The translations under genes and the position numbers were made by a program. From the NCBI GenBank assembly GCA_017622925.1, contig JAGAQC010000067.1, forward strand, positions 1-64,000: a stretch of 64,000 nt of DNA. Reading direction: 5' to 3'. The notes beneath the pieces are model-generated. The model saw nothing but the letters and a program-made list of their open reading frames with translations, did not search any database and was not told where the DNA came from. How positions within the stretch are numbered: the first letter of the stretch is position 1; each line of letters opens with the position of its first letter. The DNA is from Ruminococcus sp. (GTDB lineage Bacteria; Bacillota; Clostridia; Oscillospirales; Ruminococcaceae). Below are positions 17,061 to 26,780 of the stretch, in pieces.

Positions 17061-17687
17061 TTATTCTGCTGTCGATGTAGTTTCGGTATTTGCAGCTTCG
17101 GTGCATGCAGTTTCGGAAGTCGTGCAGACGGTCGTAAGCTCGGAGCTTTGGGGAATCTGCGGAGTCCCTGAGACCGTCACCTCGGTGAATACAATTTTCA
17201 GCAGATTGTTGGGCATTTCAAAGCTATGTATGCAGCCCTTATCGTCAATACTCAAAGTGTAATCGCCGCTTTCAAGAGTTCCGCTTATATTGAGCAGACC
17301 CTCGCTTTCTGTGCCTTGAAGCTGTTCTTCACGCGCGGCTGCATCAACAGCGGAAATAAGATTAGTAAGCATTGCCTTAACAGGGAGAGCCGATTTTGGC
17401 ACTGAAAAACTCAGTCCCTTGTAGCTTGCGTTGACAGTGTTGCCCTCGAAGCAGAGTTTAACGCCGCTTAGAGTGTTGGGGGACTCAAATTCCGCCTCCC
17501 AAATGCTGTCGCTGCTGCGAGTAATAGTTCCCTCGGCTGTGAGCTTATCCAGAACAACGGTCATTTTGGCTGTAAAGGAACTGTTGAGGTTATTTTCCCG
17601 TTTTGTCGAATTATTCATCGGCGAGCTGCATGCGGTCATTACAAACAGGCATACACAAATAACAACGGATGTCAAAAGCTTTTTCAT
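17061..17687 (-). CDS. Putative lipoprotein, LppX/LolA-like size
   Basis: 208 residues. The N-terminal signal ends in the lipobox MTACS (Cys20). The middle (about 35-170) is a beta-rich domain with alternating hydrophobic pattern (TAKMTVVLDKLTAEGTI; SGTLESGDYTLSIDDKG), comparable to small lipoproteins of the LolA/LppX or DUF6612 type; this comparison is tentative. The C-terminus is a Thr/Glu/Ala tail, perhaps a wall linker. It is transcribed away from the NAD(P)HX repair gene, from which a 171-bp MITE-like element separates it. Confidence 0.75.
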   Translation of the reverse strand: MKKLLTSVVICVCLFVMTACSSPMNNSTKRENNLNSSFTAKMTVVLDKLTAEGTITRSSDSIWEAEFESPNTLSGVKLCFEGNTVNASYKGLSFSVPKSALPVKAMLTNLISAVDAAAREEQLQGTESEGLLNISGTLESGDYTLSIDDKGCIHSFEMPNNLLKIVFTEVTVSGTPQIPQSSELTTVCTTSETACTEAANTETTSTAE

Positions 17688-17716
17688 AGGTCTATCTCCA
17701 ATCGAAAAATATATTA

Positions 17717-17887
17717 GGAACCACTGATTAAATACCGCTTTCAGCTTGGCACGTCATCTGCTTGCATATTTTCCGTACCTTACACAAAAACTCCTTGCCA
17801 TACACAAAGTATGCCTGTGTCGTTTTTATGTAAGCTGACGAAAAATCTGACTGCGCATCTGACGCACCATATTTAATCAGTGATTCC
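17717..17887. mobile_element. MITE-like element, related family (171 bp)
   Basis: Terminal inverted repeats of 17 nt with one mismatch (GGAACCACTGATTAAAT at 17717-17733 against 17871-17887). The interior shares a perfect 26-nt stretch (17792-17817) with the reverse strand of the element at 16855-17017, although the ends differ. It starts 30 bp upstream of the lipoprotein start codon, so that gene's promoter must lie in or across it. Confidence 0.75.
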
Positions 17888-17927
17888 TTTACTTTTAACA
17901 TCCGTATTTTTGGAAAAAAGTTTTGAT

Positions 17928-19619
17928 TTATTCTTCCTGTTTTTCTTTTAAAATTCTGAAAGCGTCGGACAGACAGTCGATAACGTCCCGTGGGAGCATT
18001 GCCTCCTGACCGAATTTCTCCGCCGCCGCATCTCCTGCAAGTCCGTGCATATAAACTCCGGCGCAAGCGGCGTCATACGGCGAGAAGCCCTGCGCAACTG
18101 CCGAACCGATGATACCCGAAAGAATATCGCCGCTGCCGCCTTTGCTCATACCTGCGTTTCCCGTATGGTTTGCAGCGGTGTTGAAGCGGTCGGAAACTAT
18201 CGTGCCTGCTCCCTTGAGGACTACGGTAACTCCGTATTTTTCGGCGTATTTTTCAGCCACCATGATACGGTTTTCGTTTATAGTCTGCGCATCGCAGTTA
18301 AGCAGCCTTGCCATTTCGCCCGGATGAGGAGTGAGTATAACATCGGATTTCCTGTTCACCAATATTTCTATGTCATTGGCAATGCAGTTTATTCCGTCTG
18401 CGTCAATAATTACGGGACAGGGGGAGTTTGCCACAACAAACCTTACTATCTCCATAGTATCGTTTGTAACTCCCATTCCCGAACCGATAACGACAGCGGT
18501 TGCCTTTTCCATAGCGTCCATAAGCATATCCTTGCTGCTGTCAAAGAGCATAAAGCCGTAGTCGTCCGATTCCATTTCAAGGTATGTTGCTTCGGGAGCG
18601 AGTACCGATACGGTATTGATGCACTTTTCGACTGAGGCGACCTTGACAATACCTGCGCCGCTGCGAAGCGCGCCCAATGCCGCAAATGCCGCAGCTCCGC
18701 GCATGGACGAGCTGCCTGATATTACAAGGACAGTTCCGAATATTCCTTTATGAGCGTCGCGTTCTCTTTTAGGCGGAAATCCTGCCAGATTGTTGCGCTC
18801 CAGACGATAGTAGCCATGCTCTCCCTCAAGAATATCATATGCTCTTTGAGGGATACCTATGTCAGCTACGGTGATTTTTCCGCACATTTTTTTCAGCGGA
18901 TACTGTGTCATACCGAATTTCAGGCAGCCGAGACAAAGCGTTTCGTCCGCCTTGAAGCAGCCGGGAGAGATAGTACCCTTAGAGCCGTCGCCGCCGCTGG
19001 GAATATCCACCGACAGCTTATATGCGCTTGTTCCGATGGCAAATATCGCCACAAGGTCGTTTTCAAGTCTGCCTCGAAAGCCTGTGCCGAATACTCCGTC
19101 CACAAGAACGTCTGCCGAAACGACAGCTCTCCTGACATTGGTCATGCGTTCCTTTTCCTTGATGAGTATTTTTTCGATAGCCGTAAGCTCTTTTTTGTTT
19201 TTTAAAGCGGAAACGTCCTTATCGTGCATTGTCATATAGTCGAGTTCAGCAGCTTCCATAGCCGCTTCAAAGTTATGGCTTCTGTAGCCTGTGACAATAT
19301 TGACCTTTTCGGGGAGCATGGCGAAATACTCCTTGGCAATATCGGTAGACGGTTCTTTTACCAGATTGACTACCGTAACGCAGTATCCGCGGTAAACGAG
19401 TATACTTGCAGCCGCAAAGCAGTCGCCGCCGTTGTTGCCGTTTCCTGCTAAAAATACGATACTTGTTTTTTCGGGGTCGGGATGTTCGTTGGCGCATATT
19501 TCCATGATACGTTCGGCAAGCTTTCTGCCGGCGTTTTTCATAAGCTCTTTTGGCGTTGTGCCGAGCTTTTCGGATTGCGTTTCAACTTTCGCCATTTGCT
19601 TTGTTGTTACGATCTGCAT
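17928..19619 (-). CDS. nnrDE: Bifunctional NAD(P)HX epimerase / ADP-dependent NAD(P)HX dehydratase
   Basis: 563 residues, fused repair enzyme for hydrated NADH and NADPH. The N-terminal YjeF_N epimerase domain (about 1-225) has the loop GNGNNGGDCFAAA. The C-terminal ribokinase-fold dehydratase (about 235-560) has VISGSSSMRGAAAFAALGALRSGAG, LTPHPGEMARLL and NAGMSKGGSGDILSG. I start at the ATG at 19619: AAAGGAG lies 9 nt upstream, while a GTG three codons earlier abuts that ribosome site. A 29-nt-arm inverted repeat lies just upstream. Confidence 0.95.
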   Translation of the reverse strand: MQIVTTKQMAKVETQSEKLGTTPKELMKNAGRKLAERIMEICANEHPDPEKTSIVFLAGNGNNGGDCFAAASILVYRGYCVTVVNLVKEPSTDIAKEYFAMLPEKVNIVTGYRSHNFEAAMEAAELDYMTMHDKDVSALKNKKELTAIEKILIKEKERMTNVRRAVVSADVLVDGVFGTGFRGRLENDLVAIFAIGTSAYKLSVDIPSGGDGSKGTISPGCFKADETLCLGCLKFGMTQYPLKKMCGKITVADIGIPQRAYDILEGEHGYYRLERNNLAGFPPKRERDAHKGIFGTVLVISGSSSMRGAAAFAALGALRSGAGIVKVASVEKCINTVSVLAPEATYLEMESDDYGFMLFDSSKDMLMDAMEKATAVVIGSGMGVTNDTMEIVRFVVANSPCPVIIDADGINCIANDIEILVNRKSDVILTPHPGEMARLLNCDAQTINENRIMVAEKYAEKYGVTVVLKGAGTIVSDRFNTAANHTGNAGMSKGGSGDILSGIIGSAVAQGFSPYDAACAGVYMHGLAGDAAAEKFGQEAMLPRDVIDCLSDAFRILKEKQEE

Positions 19620-19639
19620 TAAAAACACTCCTTTTTATC

Positions 19640-19720
19640 AGACCTCCTCGTAAAACGGGAAGCACTGTCTGACTTGTCTTTTTTGTGCCATACAGCACTT
19701 CCCGATTCCCGAGTAGGTCT
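19640..19720. repeat. Inverted repeat upstream of nnrDE (81 bp)
   Basis: Arms 19640-19668 and 19692-19720 pair in two blocks: AGACCTNCTCG with CGAGTAGGTCT, and CGGGAAG..CTGT with ACAG..CTTCCCG, with a few mismatches. It lies between two minus-strand genes and could be a leader hairpin or terminator-like element, or a short MITE. Confidence 0.5.
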
Positions 19721-19739
19721 ATTAATTTTTCAGAGAAGC

Positions 19740-20312
19740 CTATAGATTATCTCCCGTGTTTGAAATGAAATTATTCTGCAATTCCTGCGCCGCTTTGTTT
19801 CTTAGGGAGGGGTGCAGGCTTTTTTTTATATTGGAAAGCATTCTTTCATCGGGAGAAAAAACAAGACGTGCGCTGCCGTATTCTTCATGAGGAAAATCGG
19901 CGTAAAACTCATGAGAAGCGATGTTGTCGGTAGCCATTATCACGGTCATGTCAGCCGTTTCTTCGGGAGCGTTGTCGTTGTATCTGCCGAAATCCGTAAA
20001 TTTGCTTACCTGAATCGTCAGCATTTCCTTACGCTTAGATTGTGCGATTATCTTGTCAATATCCAGATCGCCGTTGGTGAATGTGTACTCGTATTCGACC
20101 TTAGTGCTTCTGAACATAAAGAACGTGCCGTATCCTGCCGCCGCCGCAGCAACAAGAAATATGAACGTTATAAGCCCCCTGCCGAGAAACACGATACCGA
20201 GAGCGGCAAGGATAAGCGTCAGAGCCGCTCCGCCGAAAAGATATGTCATTTTTTTAACTTTATCTGCGCCTGTCGGTTCTTTTTTTACAAGCTGTTCTGC
20301 GAAATTATCCAT
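19740..20312 (-). CDS. Small membrane protein, possibly DUF6106 family
   Basis: 190 residues. The N-terminus (MDNFAEQLVKKEPTGADK) precedes two adjacent hydrophobic segments (about 23-43 and 46-68). A soluble domain of about 115 residues follows with a conserved-looking core FTNGDLDIDKIIAQSKRKEML. It resembles the DUF6106 proteins of Clostridia in start and architecture; that is recall, not a search result. Function unknown. Divergent from the pheS T-box transcript and just upstream of nnrDE on the same strand. Confidence 0.7.
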   Translation of the reverse strand: MDNFAEQLVKKEPTGADKVKKMTYLFGGAALTLILAALGIVFLGRGLITFIFLVAAAAAGYGTFFMFRSTKVEYEYTFTNGDLDIDKIIAQSKRKEMLTIQVSKFTDFGRYNDNAPEETADMTVIMATDNIASHEFYADFPHEEYGSARLVFSPDERMLSNIKKSLHPSLRNKAAQELQNNFISNTGDNL

Positions 20313-20409
20313 AAAATAAGTCTCCTGTTAATTTTATTATTGATACTATTAATGATAGCACATTTTGAAAAAAAATTCAATGTTTTTGAAGGAATTTTTC
20401 AAAAAATAC

Positions 20410-20438
20410 TTGATTTTTTTTTCATATACTGGTATAAT
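20410..20438 (+). promoter_or_regulatory. Sigma-A-type promoter of the pheS leader
   Basis: TTGATT (20410-20415), 17-bp spacer and TATAAT (20433-20438) directly upstream of the T-box leader. Confidence 0.75.
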
Positions 20439-20449
20439 ATATTTGTTAA

Positions 20450-20687
20450 ACTCAGTGACCAAGAGAGTAGGCATAATATGATTTCCGCAGAGAGAGGCGC
20501 ACACGGTGAAAGTGCCTTGTAATTGTATATACCGAAGTTCACTTGCGAGAGGTGTTGGTGAAAGGGGAGAGGATATTCCTGTGTAGCCGATGACGTATGT
20601 CTGCGTTAAGGACAAGAGAGTGTCGGCTCTCCGAACAATGGGTGGTAATAAGCAAGTTCATCTTGTCCTGTTGGACGGGATTTTTTT
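20450..20687 (+). promoter_or_regulatory. T-box riboswitch, phenylalanine specifier, upstream of pheS
   Basis: The leader has an AGAGAG-rich stem I start, the T-box core AATGGGTGGTAA (20637-20648) and a terminator hairpin (ATCTTGTCC/GGACGGGAT, 20660-20680) with seven or more T residues. A specifier triplet TTC lies in GAAGTTCACTTGCGAGAG, at the usual spot on the 3' side of stem I. Uncharged tRNA-Phe should stabilise the antiterminator and allow transcription of the pheS-pheT unit. The downstream gene agrees with the specifier. Confidence 0.9.
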
Positions 20688-20723
20688 ATTTACGGCACGA
20701 AAATTTTAACAGGAGTGATTTTT

Positions 20724-21752
20724 TTGAAAGAACAGCTTGAAAAAATTAAGGTACTGGCGAAACAGGAGCTTGACTCATGCACCGAGATCAAGGCGCTTGA
20801 TGAACTGAGAATTAAATTTCTCGGAAAAAAAGGCGAACTGACCGCGATATTAAAGCAGATGGGAAAGCTTTCCGCCGAAGAAAGACCCGTTATAGGTCAG
20901 CTTGCAAACAAGGTAAGAGCGGATATTGAGGAAGCTCTCGGCTCGAAGCTTGCCGCTCTGAAAGCGAACGCTCAGGCGGCTCAGCTTAAAGAAGAAACCA
21001 TAGACATTACGCTTCCCGGCAAGACTGCTCCGCTTGGAAAGTTTCATCCGCTTACAAAGGTGGAGAACGAGATACGTGAAATTTTCATGGGAATGGGCTT
21101 TGAGATAGCCGACGGTCCTGAAATAGACGACGATTACCATGTATTCGAGGCGCTTAATCTTCCGCCCGACCACCCTGCAAGAGATACTCAGGATACGTTC
21201 TATATCGAGGGAACGGACGAAACGATACTCCTCCGTACTCAGACGTCTTCCGTACAGGTTCACGTTATGGAAACTCAGAAACCGCCTATCCGCATTATTT
21301 CGCCCGGCAGAGTTTTCCGTTCGGACGCCGTAGACGCTACTCACTCGCCGCTTTTCCACCAGATAGAGGGACTTGTCGTTGACAAGGGCATTAAGATGAG
21401 CGACTTGAAAGGCACGCTCGAAATGCTAATGAAAAAGCTTTACGGCAATGACTGCAAACTGCGTTTCCGTCCTCATCACTTCCCGTTTACAGAGCCGAGC
21501 TGCGAGGTAGACATAAGCTGCTTCAACTGCGGCGGCTGCGGATGTTCGATGTGCAAGGACGAGGGATATATAGAGCTTTTAGGCGCAGGCATGGTTCACC
21601 CGAAGGTTCTTGAAAACTGCGGCATCGACAGCACGGTATACTCGGGATTTGCATTCGGTATGGGTCTTGAACGTATGGTTATGGGACGCTACAGCATAAA
21701 CGACCTTCGTCTGCTCTACGAAAACGATGTAAGATTCCTTGAACAGTTCTGA
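20724..21752 (+). CDS. pheS: Phenylalanyl-tRNA synthetase alpha subunit
   Basis: 342 residues, normal length. An N-terminal coiled-coil precedes the class II core: motif 2 around RTQTSSVQVHVME and SPGRVFRSDAVDATHSPLFHQIEG, and motif 3 GFAFGMGLERMVMGRY. A CNCGGCGCSMC-like cysteine stretch at about 268-280 matches the bacterial alpha subunit. It is the alpha half of the alpha2-beta2 enzyme. I place the start at TTG 20724: AGGAG (20711-20715) lies 8 nt before it, and the alternative GTG at 20715 overlaps that ribosome site. The T-box regulates it. Its stop overlaps the next start by one base. Confidence 0.96.
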   Translation: MKEQLEKIKVLAKQELDSCTEIKALDELRIKFLGKKGELTAILKQMGKLSAEERPVIGQLANKVRADIEEALGSKLAALKANAQAAQLKEETIDITLPGKTAPLGKFHPLTKVENEIREIFMGMGFEIADGPEIDDDYHVFEALNLPPDHPARDTQDTFYIEGTDETILLRTQTSSVQVHVMETQKPPIRIISPGRVFRSDAVDATHSPLFHQIEGLVVDKGIKMSDLKGTLEMLMKKLYGNDCKLRFRPHHFPFTEPSCEVDISCFNCGGCGCSMCKDEGYIELLGAGMVHPKVLENCGIDSTVYSGFAFGMGLERMVMGRYSINDLRLLYENDVRFLEQF

Positions 21753-22309
21753 TGTTTAAAAGAAGCAAGAATATAATAACACTTTCAGTTGTTTTTCTTA
21801 TCATTGACGCTTTAACTGCGCTTATTATGTTTTTTTCAAATCTCGAAAGGACTGCCGTCAGCTATGGTCTGATAGTATGCGCTGTCATTGCAATGCCCTT
21901 TGCGGCGGCAGTTTTATGGCAAAGCGTATATATTCACCGCTTGAAAAAATTTCTTACCGAGCTTCCCGAAAAGCCGGAGCATTACTTCCGCAAAAGTTCC
22001 TATAAAATGAAAGACAGATTCTACTGGTTTTCCGATCATTTTTTCGATCTGCGAAAATTAAGAAAAGTTCCGTATGAAAAAATCAGATCAATTACTGTTT
22101 ACACCGCATCTGTCGGTGTAGGAAAAATGACATTAGGTCCATTCAGAAAAAGTCCGCTCATTCCGTTCGGCGGCTGCTATATGATAAGGATCGGGTATGG
22201 ATTGAGAAGTACTGTAATAACTGTCGGTGACAACGAAAGACTATGCCGGAGCGTAATAAAGCGTTTTACGAAAAAAAATAATAATATCAACGTTTATAAC
22301 GAACCATAA
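21752..22309 (+). CDS. Small membrane protein inserted between pheS and pheT
   Basis: 185 residues, no recognised family. Two hydrophobic segments (about 10-28 and 36-58) are followed by a basic soluble domain of about 120 residues (KKFLTELPEKPEHYFRK; KIRSITVYTASVGVGKMTLGPF) whose strand pattern is reminiscent of a membrane-attached PH-like domain. The ATG overlaps the pheS stop (TGATG), so it is translationally coupled and under the same T-box. pheT follows after 18 bp. pheS and pheT are normally adjacent, so the position is unusual. Confidence 0.75.
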   Translation: MFKRSKNIITLSVVFLIIDALTALIMFFSNLERTAVSYGLIVCAVIAMPFAAAVLWQSVYIHRLKKFLTELPEKPEHYFRKSSYKMKDRFYWFSDHFFDLRKLRKVPYEKIRSITVYTASVGVGKMTLGPFRKSPLIPFGGCYMIRIGYGLRSTVITVGDNERLCRSVIKRFTKKNNNINVYNEP

Positions 22310-22327
22310 AACAGAAAGGAAAAAGTT

Positions 22328-24787
22328 ATGAATTTATCAATGAAATGGCTTGCCGATTATGTAGACATCGACGTGCCGATAAAGGACTACTGCCACGCCT
22401 TGACAATGAGCGGTTCAAAGGTCGAGGGCTACGACATCGAGGGAAAAGAGATCTCCAACGTTATTGTCGGAAAGATACTCTCGGTAGTGCCGCATGAAAA
22501 TTCCGACCACCTTGTAGTATGTCAGGTCGAGGTCGGCAAGGAAGCGCCGATACAGATAGTTACCGGAGCTTCAAACGTAAACGCAGGAGATATAGTGCCT
22601 GTAGCTATGGACGGCTCAACTCTCCCCGGAGGAGTTAAGATCAAGAAAGGCAAGCTCAGAGGAGTTGAATCCAACGGAATGCTTTGCTCTCTCGGCGAGC
22701 TTGGACTTGATAAGCGTGATTTTCCCTACGCTATCGAGGACGGAATTTTCATTATGCAGGAGGACTGCGAAATAGGTCAGGATATAAGGTCTGCTATCGG
22801 TCTGAACGATACGTCCGTTGAGTTTGAGATAACCTCTAACCGCCCTGATTGTTTAAGCGTTATCGGACTTGCCCGTGAGACTGCCGCCACTTATAATAAG
22901 CCGCTTAATGTAAAAGCTCCCGAATTCAAGGGCGTTGAGGGAAATATTAACGACCTGCTGAAAGTCGATATACACAATGCCGAAAAATGCCCGAGATACT
23001 GCGCAGGCATAGTTAGAAACGTTAAGATAGAGCCTTCGCCGCACTGGATGAGAGAGAGACTTCGTGCAAGCGGCGTTCGTCCTATCAATAACTTTGTTGA
23101 TATAACAAATTACGTTATGCTTGAATACGGTCAGCCCATGCACGCTTTTGACCTGCGCTATGTAGAGGGCGCACATATCAATGTAAGAAACGCTGTAAAC
23201 GGCGAAAAAATAATGACGCTTGACGGTGTTGAACGTGAGCTTTCTGACGAAATGCTTGTAATTGCCGATGAGAAAAAGCCCGTTGCTGTTGCAGGCGTAA
23301 TGGGCGGAGAGTACAGCGGTATCATGGACGATACAACAACGGTCGTATTTGAGTCTGCGTACTTTGAGCCGTCACAGGTTCGCCGCACATCAAAAAAATT
23401 AAAGCTTAAATCAGACGCTTCATCACGTTACGAAAAGGGAGTTGATCCGCTTATCAGCATGGTATGCCTGAAAAGAGCGTTTCAGCTTGTTGAGGAGCTT
23501 GGAGCGGGCGAAGTGCTGAACACTGTTATCGACTGCGACCGCTCTGAGTATACCGCAAGCTCCGTTGAGTTCGACCCTGCATGGATAAACGATTTCCTCG
23601 GTACAGACATCTCCGAAGCCGATATGACCGACTATCTGAACCGTCTCGGATTTGTAATTGAGAACGGAATGGTTATTGCGCCGTCTTTCCGTGTGGATAT
23701 TGAGTGCAAGGCTGATATTGCGGAAGAAGTCGCAAGAATTTACGGCTACAACAAGATACCCTCCACCGACTTCCGAGGAGTTGCAAAAGCGGAATTTACA
23801 GAGGAGCAGAAGTTCATCAGAACGCTCAGAAATACGGCTGTTTCTCTCGGCGGCTATGAGATAGCAACATATTCGTTTGTTTCACCTAAATATTTTGACA
23901 AAATAAAACTTCCCGAGGATAGCAGACTTCGCAAGGCTGTTAAGATAGTTAATCCTTTGGGCGAGGACACAAGCGTTATGAGGACTTCAACTATCCCGTC
24001 GATGCTTGACGTTCTGTCTTTCAACTACAATAACCGCAACGAGAAAGCGTGTCTCTTTGAGATCTCAAAGGAATATATCCCCGTTGAGGAAAAACGCAGC
24101 TATCAGGGCGACGATGCGCTTCTTGTAAACAACGGAAAGCCTCGTCATGAATATGAATATCAGCTTCCCGACGAACCGCAGCGTCTTACTATTGGTATGT
24201 ACGGCGGCAATGCAGATTTCTACACATTAAAAGGCATGATAGAGCAGCTTTTTGCGGAACTTAACATTGACGGCGTTGAGTACGTCCGTGCGAATGACTG
24301 CGAGGTTTTCGATGAAAAGTACGCACTTCATCCGGGCAGAAGCGCAGTTATTTTGAAGGACGGCAAGCATCTGGGCATTATGGGCGAGGTTCATCCCGAG
24401 GTTCAGGATAATTATGAGCTGGGAGTAAAGACTTACGTTGCCAAGCTGAATATCCCCGAGCTTATGGAGACTGCCAATGACGAGATAACATACAGACCCT
24501 TACCGAAATTTCCTGCAACAACGCGTGACCTCAGTCTTATCGTTGACGATGAAGTTCCTGTTGCCGAGCTTGAAAAGGCTATCAGAGGAGCGGTAGGAAA
24601 GATACTTGAAAAGGTAACGCTTTTCGATGTATACAAAGGCAAGCAGATAGAGAGCGGCAAAAAGTCCGTTTCGTACTCGATCTTCATGCGTTCCCACGAG
24701 GGTACTCTTACAGACGAGCAGGCTGATTCTGCTATGAAAAAAGCGCTCAAGGCTCTTGCAAACATTGGCGCAGAGTTAAGAGGATAA
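22328..24787 (+). CDS. pheT: Phenylalanyl-tRNA synthetase beta subunit
   Basis: 819 residues, full bacterial length. Domains in order: an EMAP/OB-type tRNA-binding domain (about 40-150, VCQVEVGKEAPIQIVTGASN), B3/B4 editing domain (about 210-390, RPINNFVDITNYVMLEYGQP), B5 (about 405-475), the inactive class II core, and a C-terminal ferredoxin-fold anticodon-binding domain (about 725-818, FPATTRDLSLIVD). AGAAAGGAAAAAG precedes the ATG. It is last in the T-box unit and is followed by a strong terminator. Confidence 0.97.
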   Translation: MNLSMKWLADYVDIDVPIKDYCHALTMSGSKVEGYDIEGKEISNVIVGKILSVVPHENSDHLVVCQVEVGKEAPIQIVTGASNVNAGDIVPVAMDGSTLPGGVKIKKGKLRGVESNGMLCSLGELGLDKRDFPYAIEDGIFIMQEDCEIGQDIRSAIGLNDTSVEFEITSNRPDCLSVIGLARETAATYNKPLNVKAPEFKGVEGNINDLLKVDIHNAEKCPRYCAGIVRNVKIEPSPHWMRERLRASGVRPINNFVDITNYVMLEYGQPMHAFDLRYVEGAHINVRNAVNGEKIMTLDGVERELSDEMLVIADEKKPVAVAGVMGGEYSGIMDDTTTVVFESAYFEPSQVRRTSKKLKLKSDASSRYEKGVDPLISMVCLKRAFQLVEELGAGEVLNTVIDCDRSEYTASSVEFDPAWINDFLGTDISEADMTDYLNRLGFVIENGMVIAPSFRVDIECKADIAEEVARIYGYNKIPSTDFRGVAKAEFTEEQKFIRTLRNTAVSLGGYEIATYSFVSPKYFDKIKLPEDSRLRKAVKIVNPLGEDTSVMRTSTIPSMLDVLSFNYNNRNEKACLFEISKEYIPVEEKRSYQGDDALLVNNGKPRHEYEYQLPDEPQRLTIGMYGGNADFYTLKGMIEQLFAELNIDGVEYVRANDCEVFDEKYALHPGRSAVILKDGKHLGIMGEVHPEVQDNYELGVKTYVAKLNIPELMETANDEITYRPLPKFPATTRDLSLIVDDEVPVAELEKAIRGAVGKILEKVTLFDVYKGKQIESGKKSVSYSIFMRSHEGTLTDEQADSAMKKALKALANIGAELRG

Positions 24788-24804
24788 AATTTATTATAGT
24801 TCCG

Positions 24805-24842
24805 AAAACGGCTGTATCGCAATAAAGCGGTACAGCCGTTTT
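24805..24842 (+). terminator. Rho-independent terminator after pheT
   Basis: Stem AAAACGGCTGTA.CGC with GCG.TACAGCCGTTTT, 6-nt loop, ending in T residues. Confidence 0.85.
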
Positions 24843-24870
24843 GCATTAAATTTTACATAAAATAGAAATC

Positions 24871-24907
24871 AGTCCCGTCCAAACATCGTAGTTTGAACGG
24901 GACTTTT
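24871..24907 (-). terminator. Stem-loop terminator after ftsH
   Basis: AGTCCCGT.CAAAC pairs with GTTTG.ACGGGACT around a 7-nt loop. It lies 14 bp past the ftsH stop and probably ends the minus-strand operon; T-tracts are short on both strands. Confidence 0.65.
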
Positions 24908-24920
24908 CAGAGATATTTTA

Positions 24921-26780
24921 TTATGCTGTCACAGGCGTAATATCCTCGCCTTTCATAAGACGTTCAAAGTCGTCGCCGTTGATTTTTTCGTGTTCAAGCA
25001 GATATTCTGCAAGACGGTGCATTTTGTCGGCGTTGGCTTTAAGGATCGCAACGCAGTCCTCATAGGCTTTTTCGATGATGATTTTGACTTCTTCATCTAT
25101 CTGCGCCGCAACAGCTTCACTGTAGTTGCGTGTATGACCGTAATCCTTGCCGAGGAATACTTCATCGTTGTCAGAACCGTATACGACCGTACCGAGCTTG
25201 CTTGAAAATCCGTATTTTGTCACCATATTTCTTGCGGTAGTGGTTGCGCGCTCAATATCGTTTGAAGCTCCCGTACAAATATCGTCAAGGAATATTTCCT
25301 CTGCCGCGCGTCCGCCGAGAAGCATTACAATGTTCTCACGCATCTGATTCCGTGTAACGTGCATATCGTCCGTATCGGGACGTGTTACGGTAAGACCCGC
25401 CGCCATGCCGCGCTGGATAATTGTGACCTGATGCACCTTATCCTGAGTGGGCAGATTATATGCTGCGACCGCGTGACCGGCTTCATGGTAAGCCGTTATC
25501 TTCTTATCATGCTCGGTAACAATTCTTGACTTCTTTTCAGGACCTGCAATTACCTTCATGATAGCTTCTTCGATATCCTTTTCAATAATGGCGTTGCGAT
25601 TTGCTCTTGCAGCCAAAAGAGCCGCTTCGTTGAGAAGATTTTCCAAGTCCGCTCCTGTAAATCCCTGAGTTGTCTGAGCAATTATGCGGAGGTCAACATC
25701 GGGGGAAAGGGGCTTATTTTTGGCGTGGACTTTTAAAATATCCTCACGACCCTTTACATCGGGGTATCCGACCATTATCTGTCTGTCGAAACGTCCCGGA
25801 CGGAGCAGAGCAGGGTCAAGAATATCACGGCGGTTTGTAGCCGCAATAACAATGACGCTTTCGTTTCCTGTGAAGCCGTCCATTTCAACAAGAAGCTGAT
25901 TCAAGGTCTGTTCACGTTCATCGTGACCGCCGCCGAGACCTGCGCCTCTGTGACGACCCACAGCGTCAATTTCGTCAATGAAAATGATGGACGGAGCGTG
26001 TTTTTTCGCCTGTTCAAAGAGGTCTCTTACTCTTGAAGCTCCGACGCCCACGAACATTTCAACGAAATCCGAACCCGAAATGGGGAAGAACGGGACTTTC
26101 GCTTCGCCTGCGACAGCTCTTGCAAGGAGCGTTTTACCTGTACCGGGAGGACCTAACAGCAGAACGCCTTTTGGAATTTTTGCGCCTATTTCGGTATATT
26201 TTCCGGGATTTTTCAGAAAATCGACAATTTCTTCGAGTTCCTTCTTTTCCTCGTCAGCGCCTGCAACGTCCTTGAAAGTGGCTTTTCGCGCGTCTGCATG
26301 ATTTTTCAGATTTGCCTTGCCAAAGGTGTTGTATTTGCTTCCTCCGCCGTTCTGACGCATCATAAACACAAAGAGGAATATTGCCAAGCCGACCGTAAGG
26401 AGTACGGGTATGAGCGTCAGCAGCCACGTGTTGTCCGTTGGTCGGATATAATTCTGTACCAGCGGTTCGTCAGGGTACATTTTGTTGTATTCCCTGCGGT
26501 ATTCCTTTGTATCGTCAAGGAATATGCTGACATAAGGAACTTCATACTTCCGCTTTGAATCCTCGCCTCTGAGCTGATAGGTCAGCTTTCCCGAACCGAG
26601 GTCAAGCTCGTAATATGACACCTTATATTGGTCAAAATACGTTATAACCTTAGTATATTCGGTCTTTGCAGCATTTCCGTAGAATTTTGAAATTACAAAG
26701 TATACGCAAAATATCGAGATCAAAACGATAAGAATGTAAGTAACTACGCCGCTGTGTTTTTTTGGTGTCAAATCATACAC
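24921..26780 (-). CDS. ftsH: ATP-dependent zinc metalloprotease FtsH
   Basis: 619 residues. Two membrane segments (about 13-30 and 115-140) flank an extracytoplasmic loop. The AAA+ domain follows with Walker A GPPGTGKT (about 209-216), Walker B IIFIDEID and the second region of homology [19 protein letters not shown]. The zinc motif HEAGH is near residue 430. It degrades membrane and short-lived cytoplasmic proteins. The start overlaps the tilS end by 13 bp; tilS-ftsH adjacency is common in Firmicutes. Confidence 0.97.
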   Translation of the reverse strand: MYDLTPKKHSGVVTYILIVLISIFCVYFVISKFYGNAAKTEYTKVITYFDQYKVSYYELDLGSGKLTYQLRGEDSKRKYEVPYVSIFLDDTKEYRREYNKMYPDEPLVQNYIRPTDNTWLLTLIPVLLTVGLAIFLFVFMMRQNGGGSKYNTFGKANLKNHADARKATFKDVAGADEEKKELEEIVDFLKNPGKYTEIGAKIPKGVLLLGPPGTGKTLLARAVAGEAKVPFFPISGSDFVEMFVGVGASRVRDLFEQAKKHAPSIIFIDEIDAVGRHRGAGLGGGHDEREQTLNQLLVEMDGFTGNESVIVIAATNRRDILDPALLRPGRFDRQIMVGYPDVKGREDILKVHAKNKPLSPDVDLRIIAQTTQGFTGADLENLLNEAALLAARANRNAIIEKDIEEAIMKVIAGPEKKSRIVTEHDKKITAYHEAGHAVAAYNLPTQDKVHQVTIIQRGMAAGLTVTRPDTDDMHVTRNQMRENIVMLLGGRAAEEIFLDDICTGASNDIERATTTARNMVTKYGFSSKLGTVVYGSDNDEVFLGKDYGHTRNYSEAVAAQIDEEVKIIIEKAYEDCVAILKANADKMHRLAEYLLEHEKINGDDFERLMKGEDITPVTA

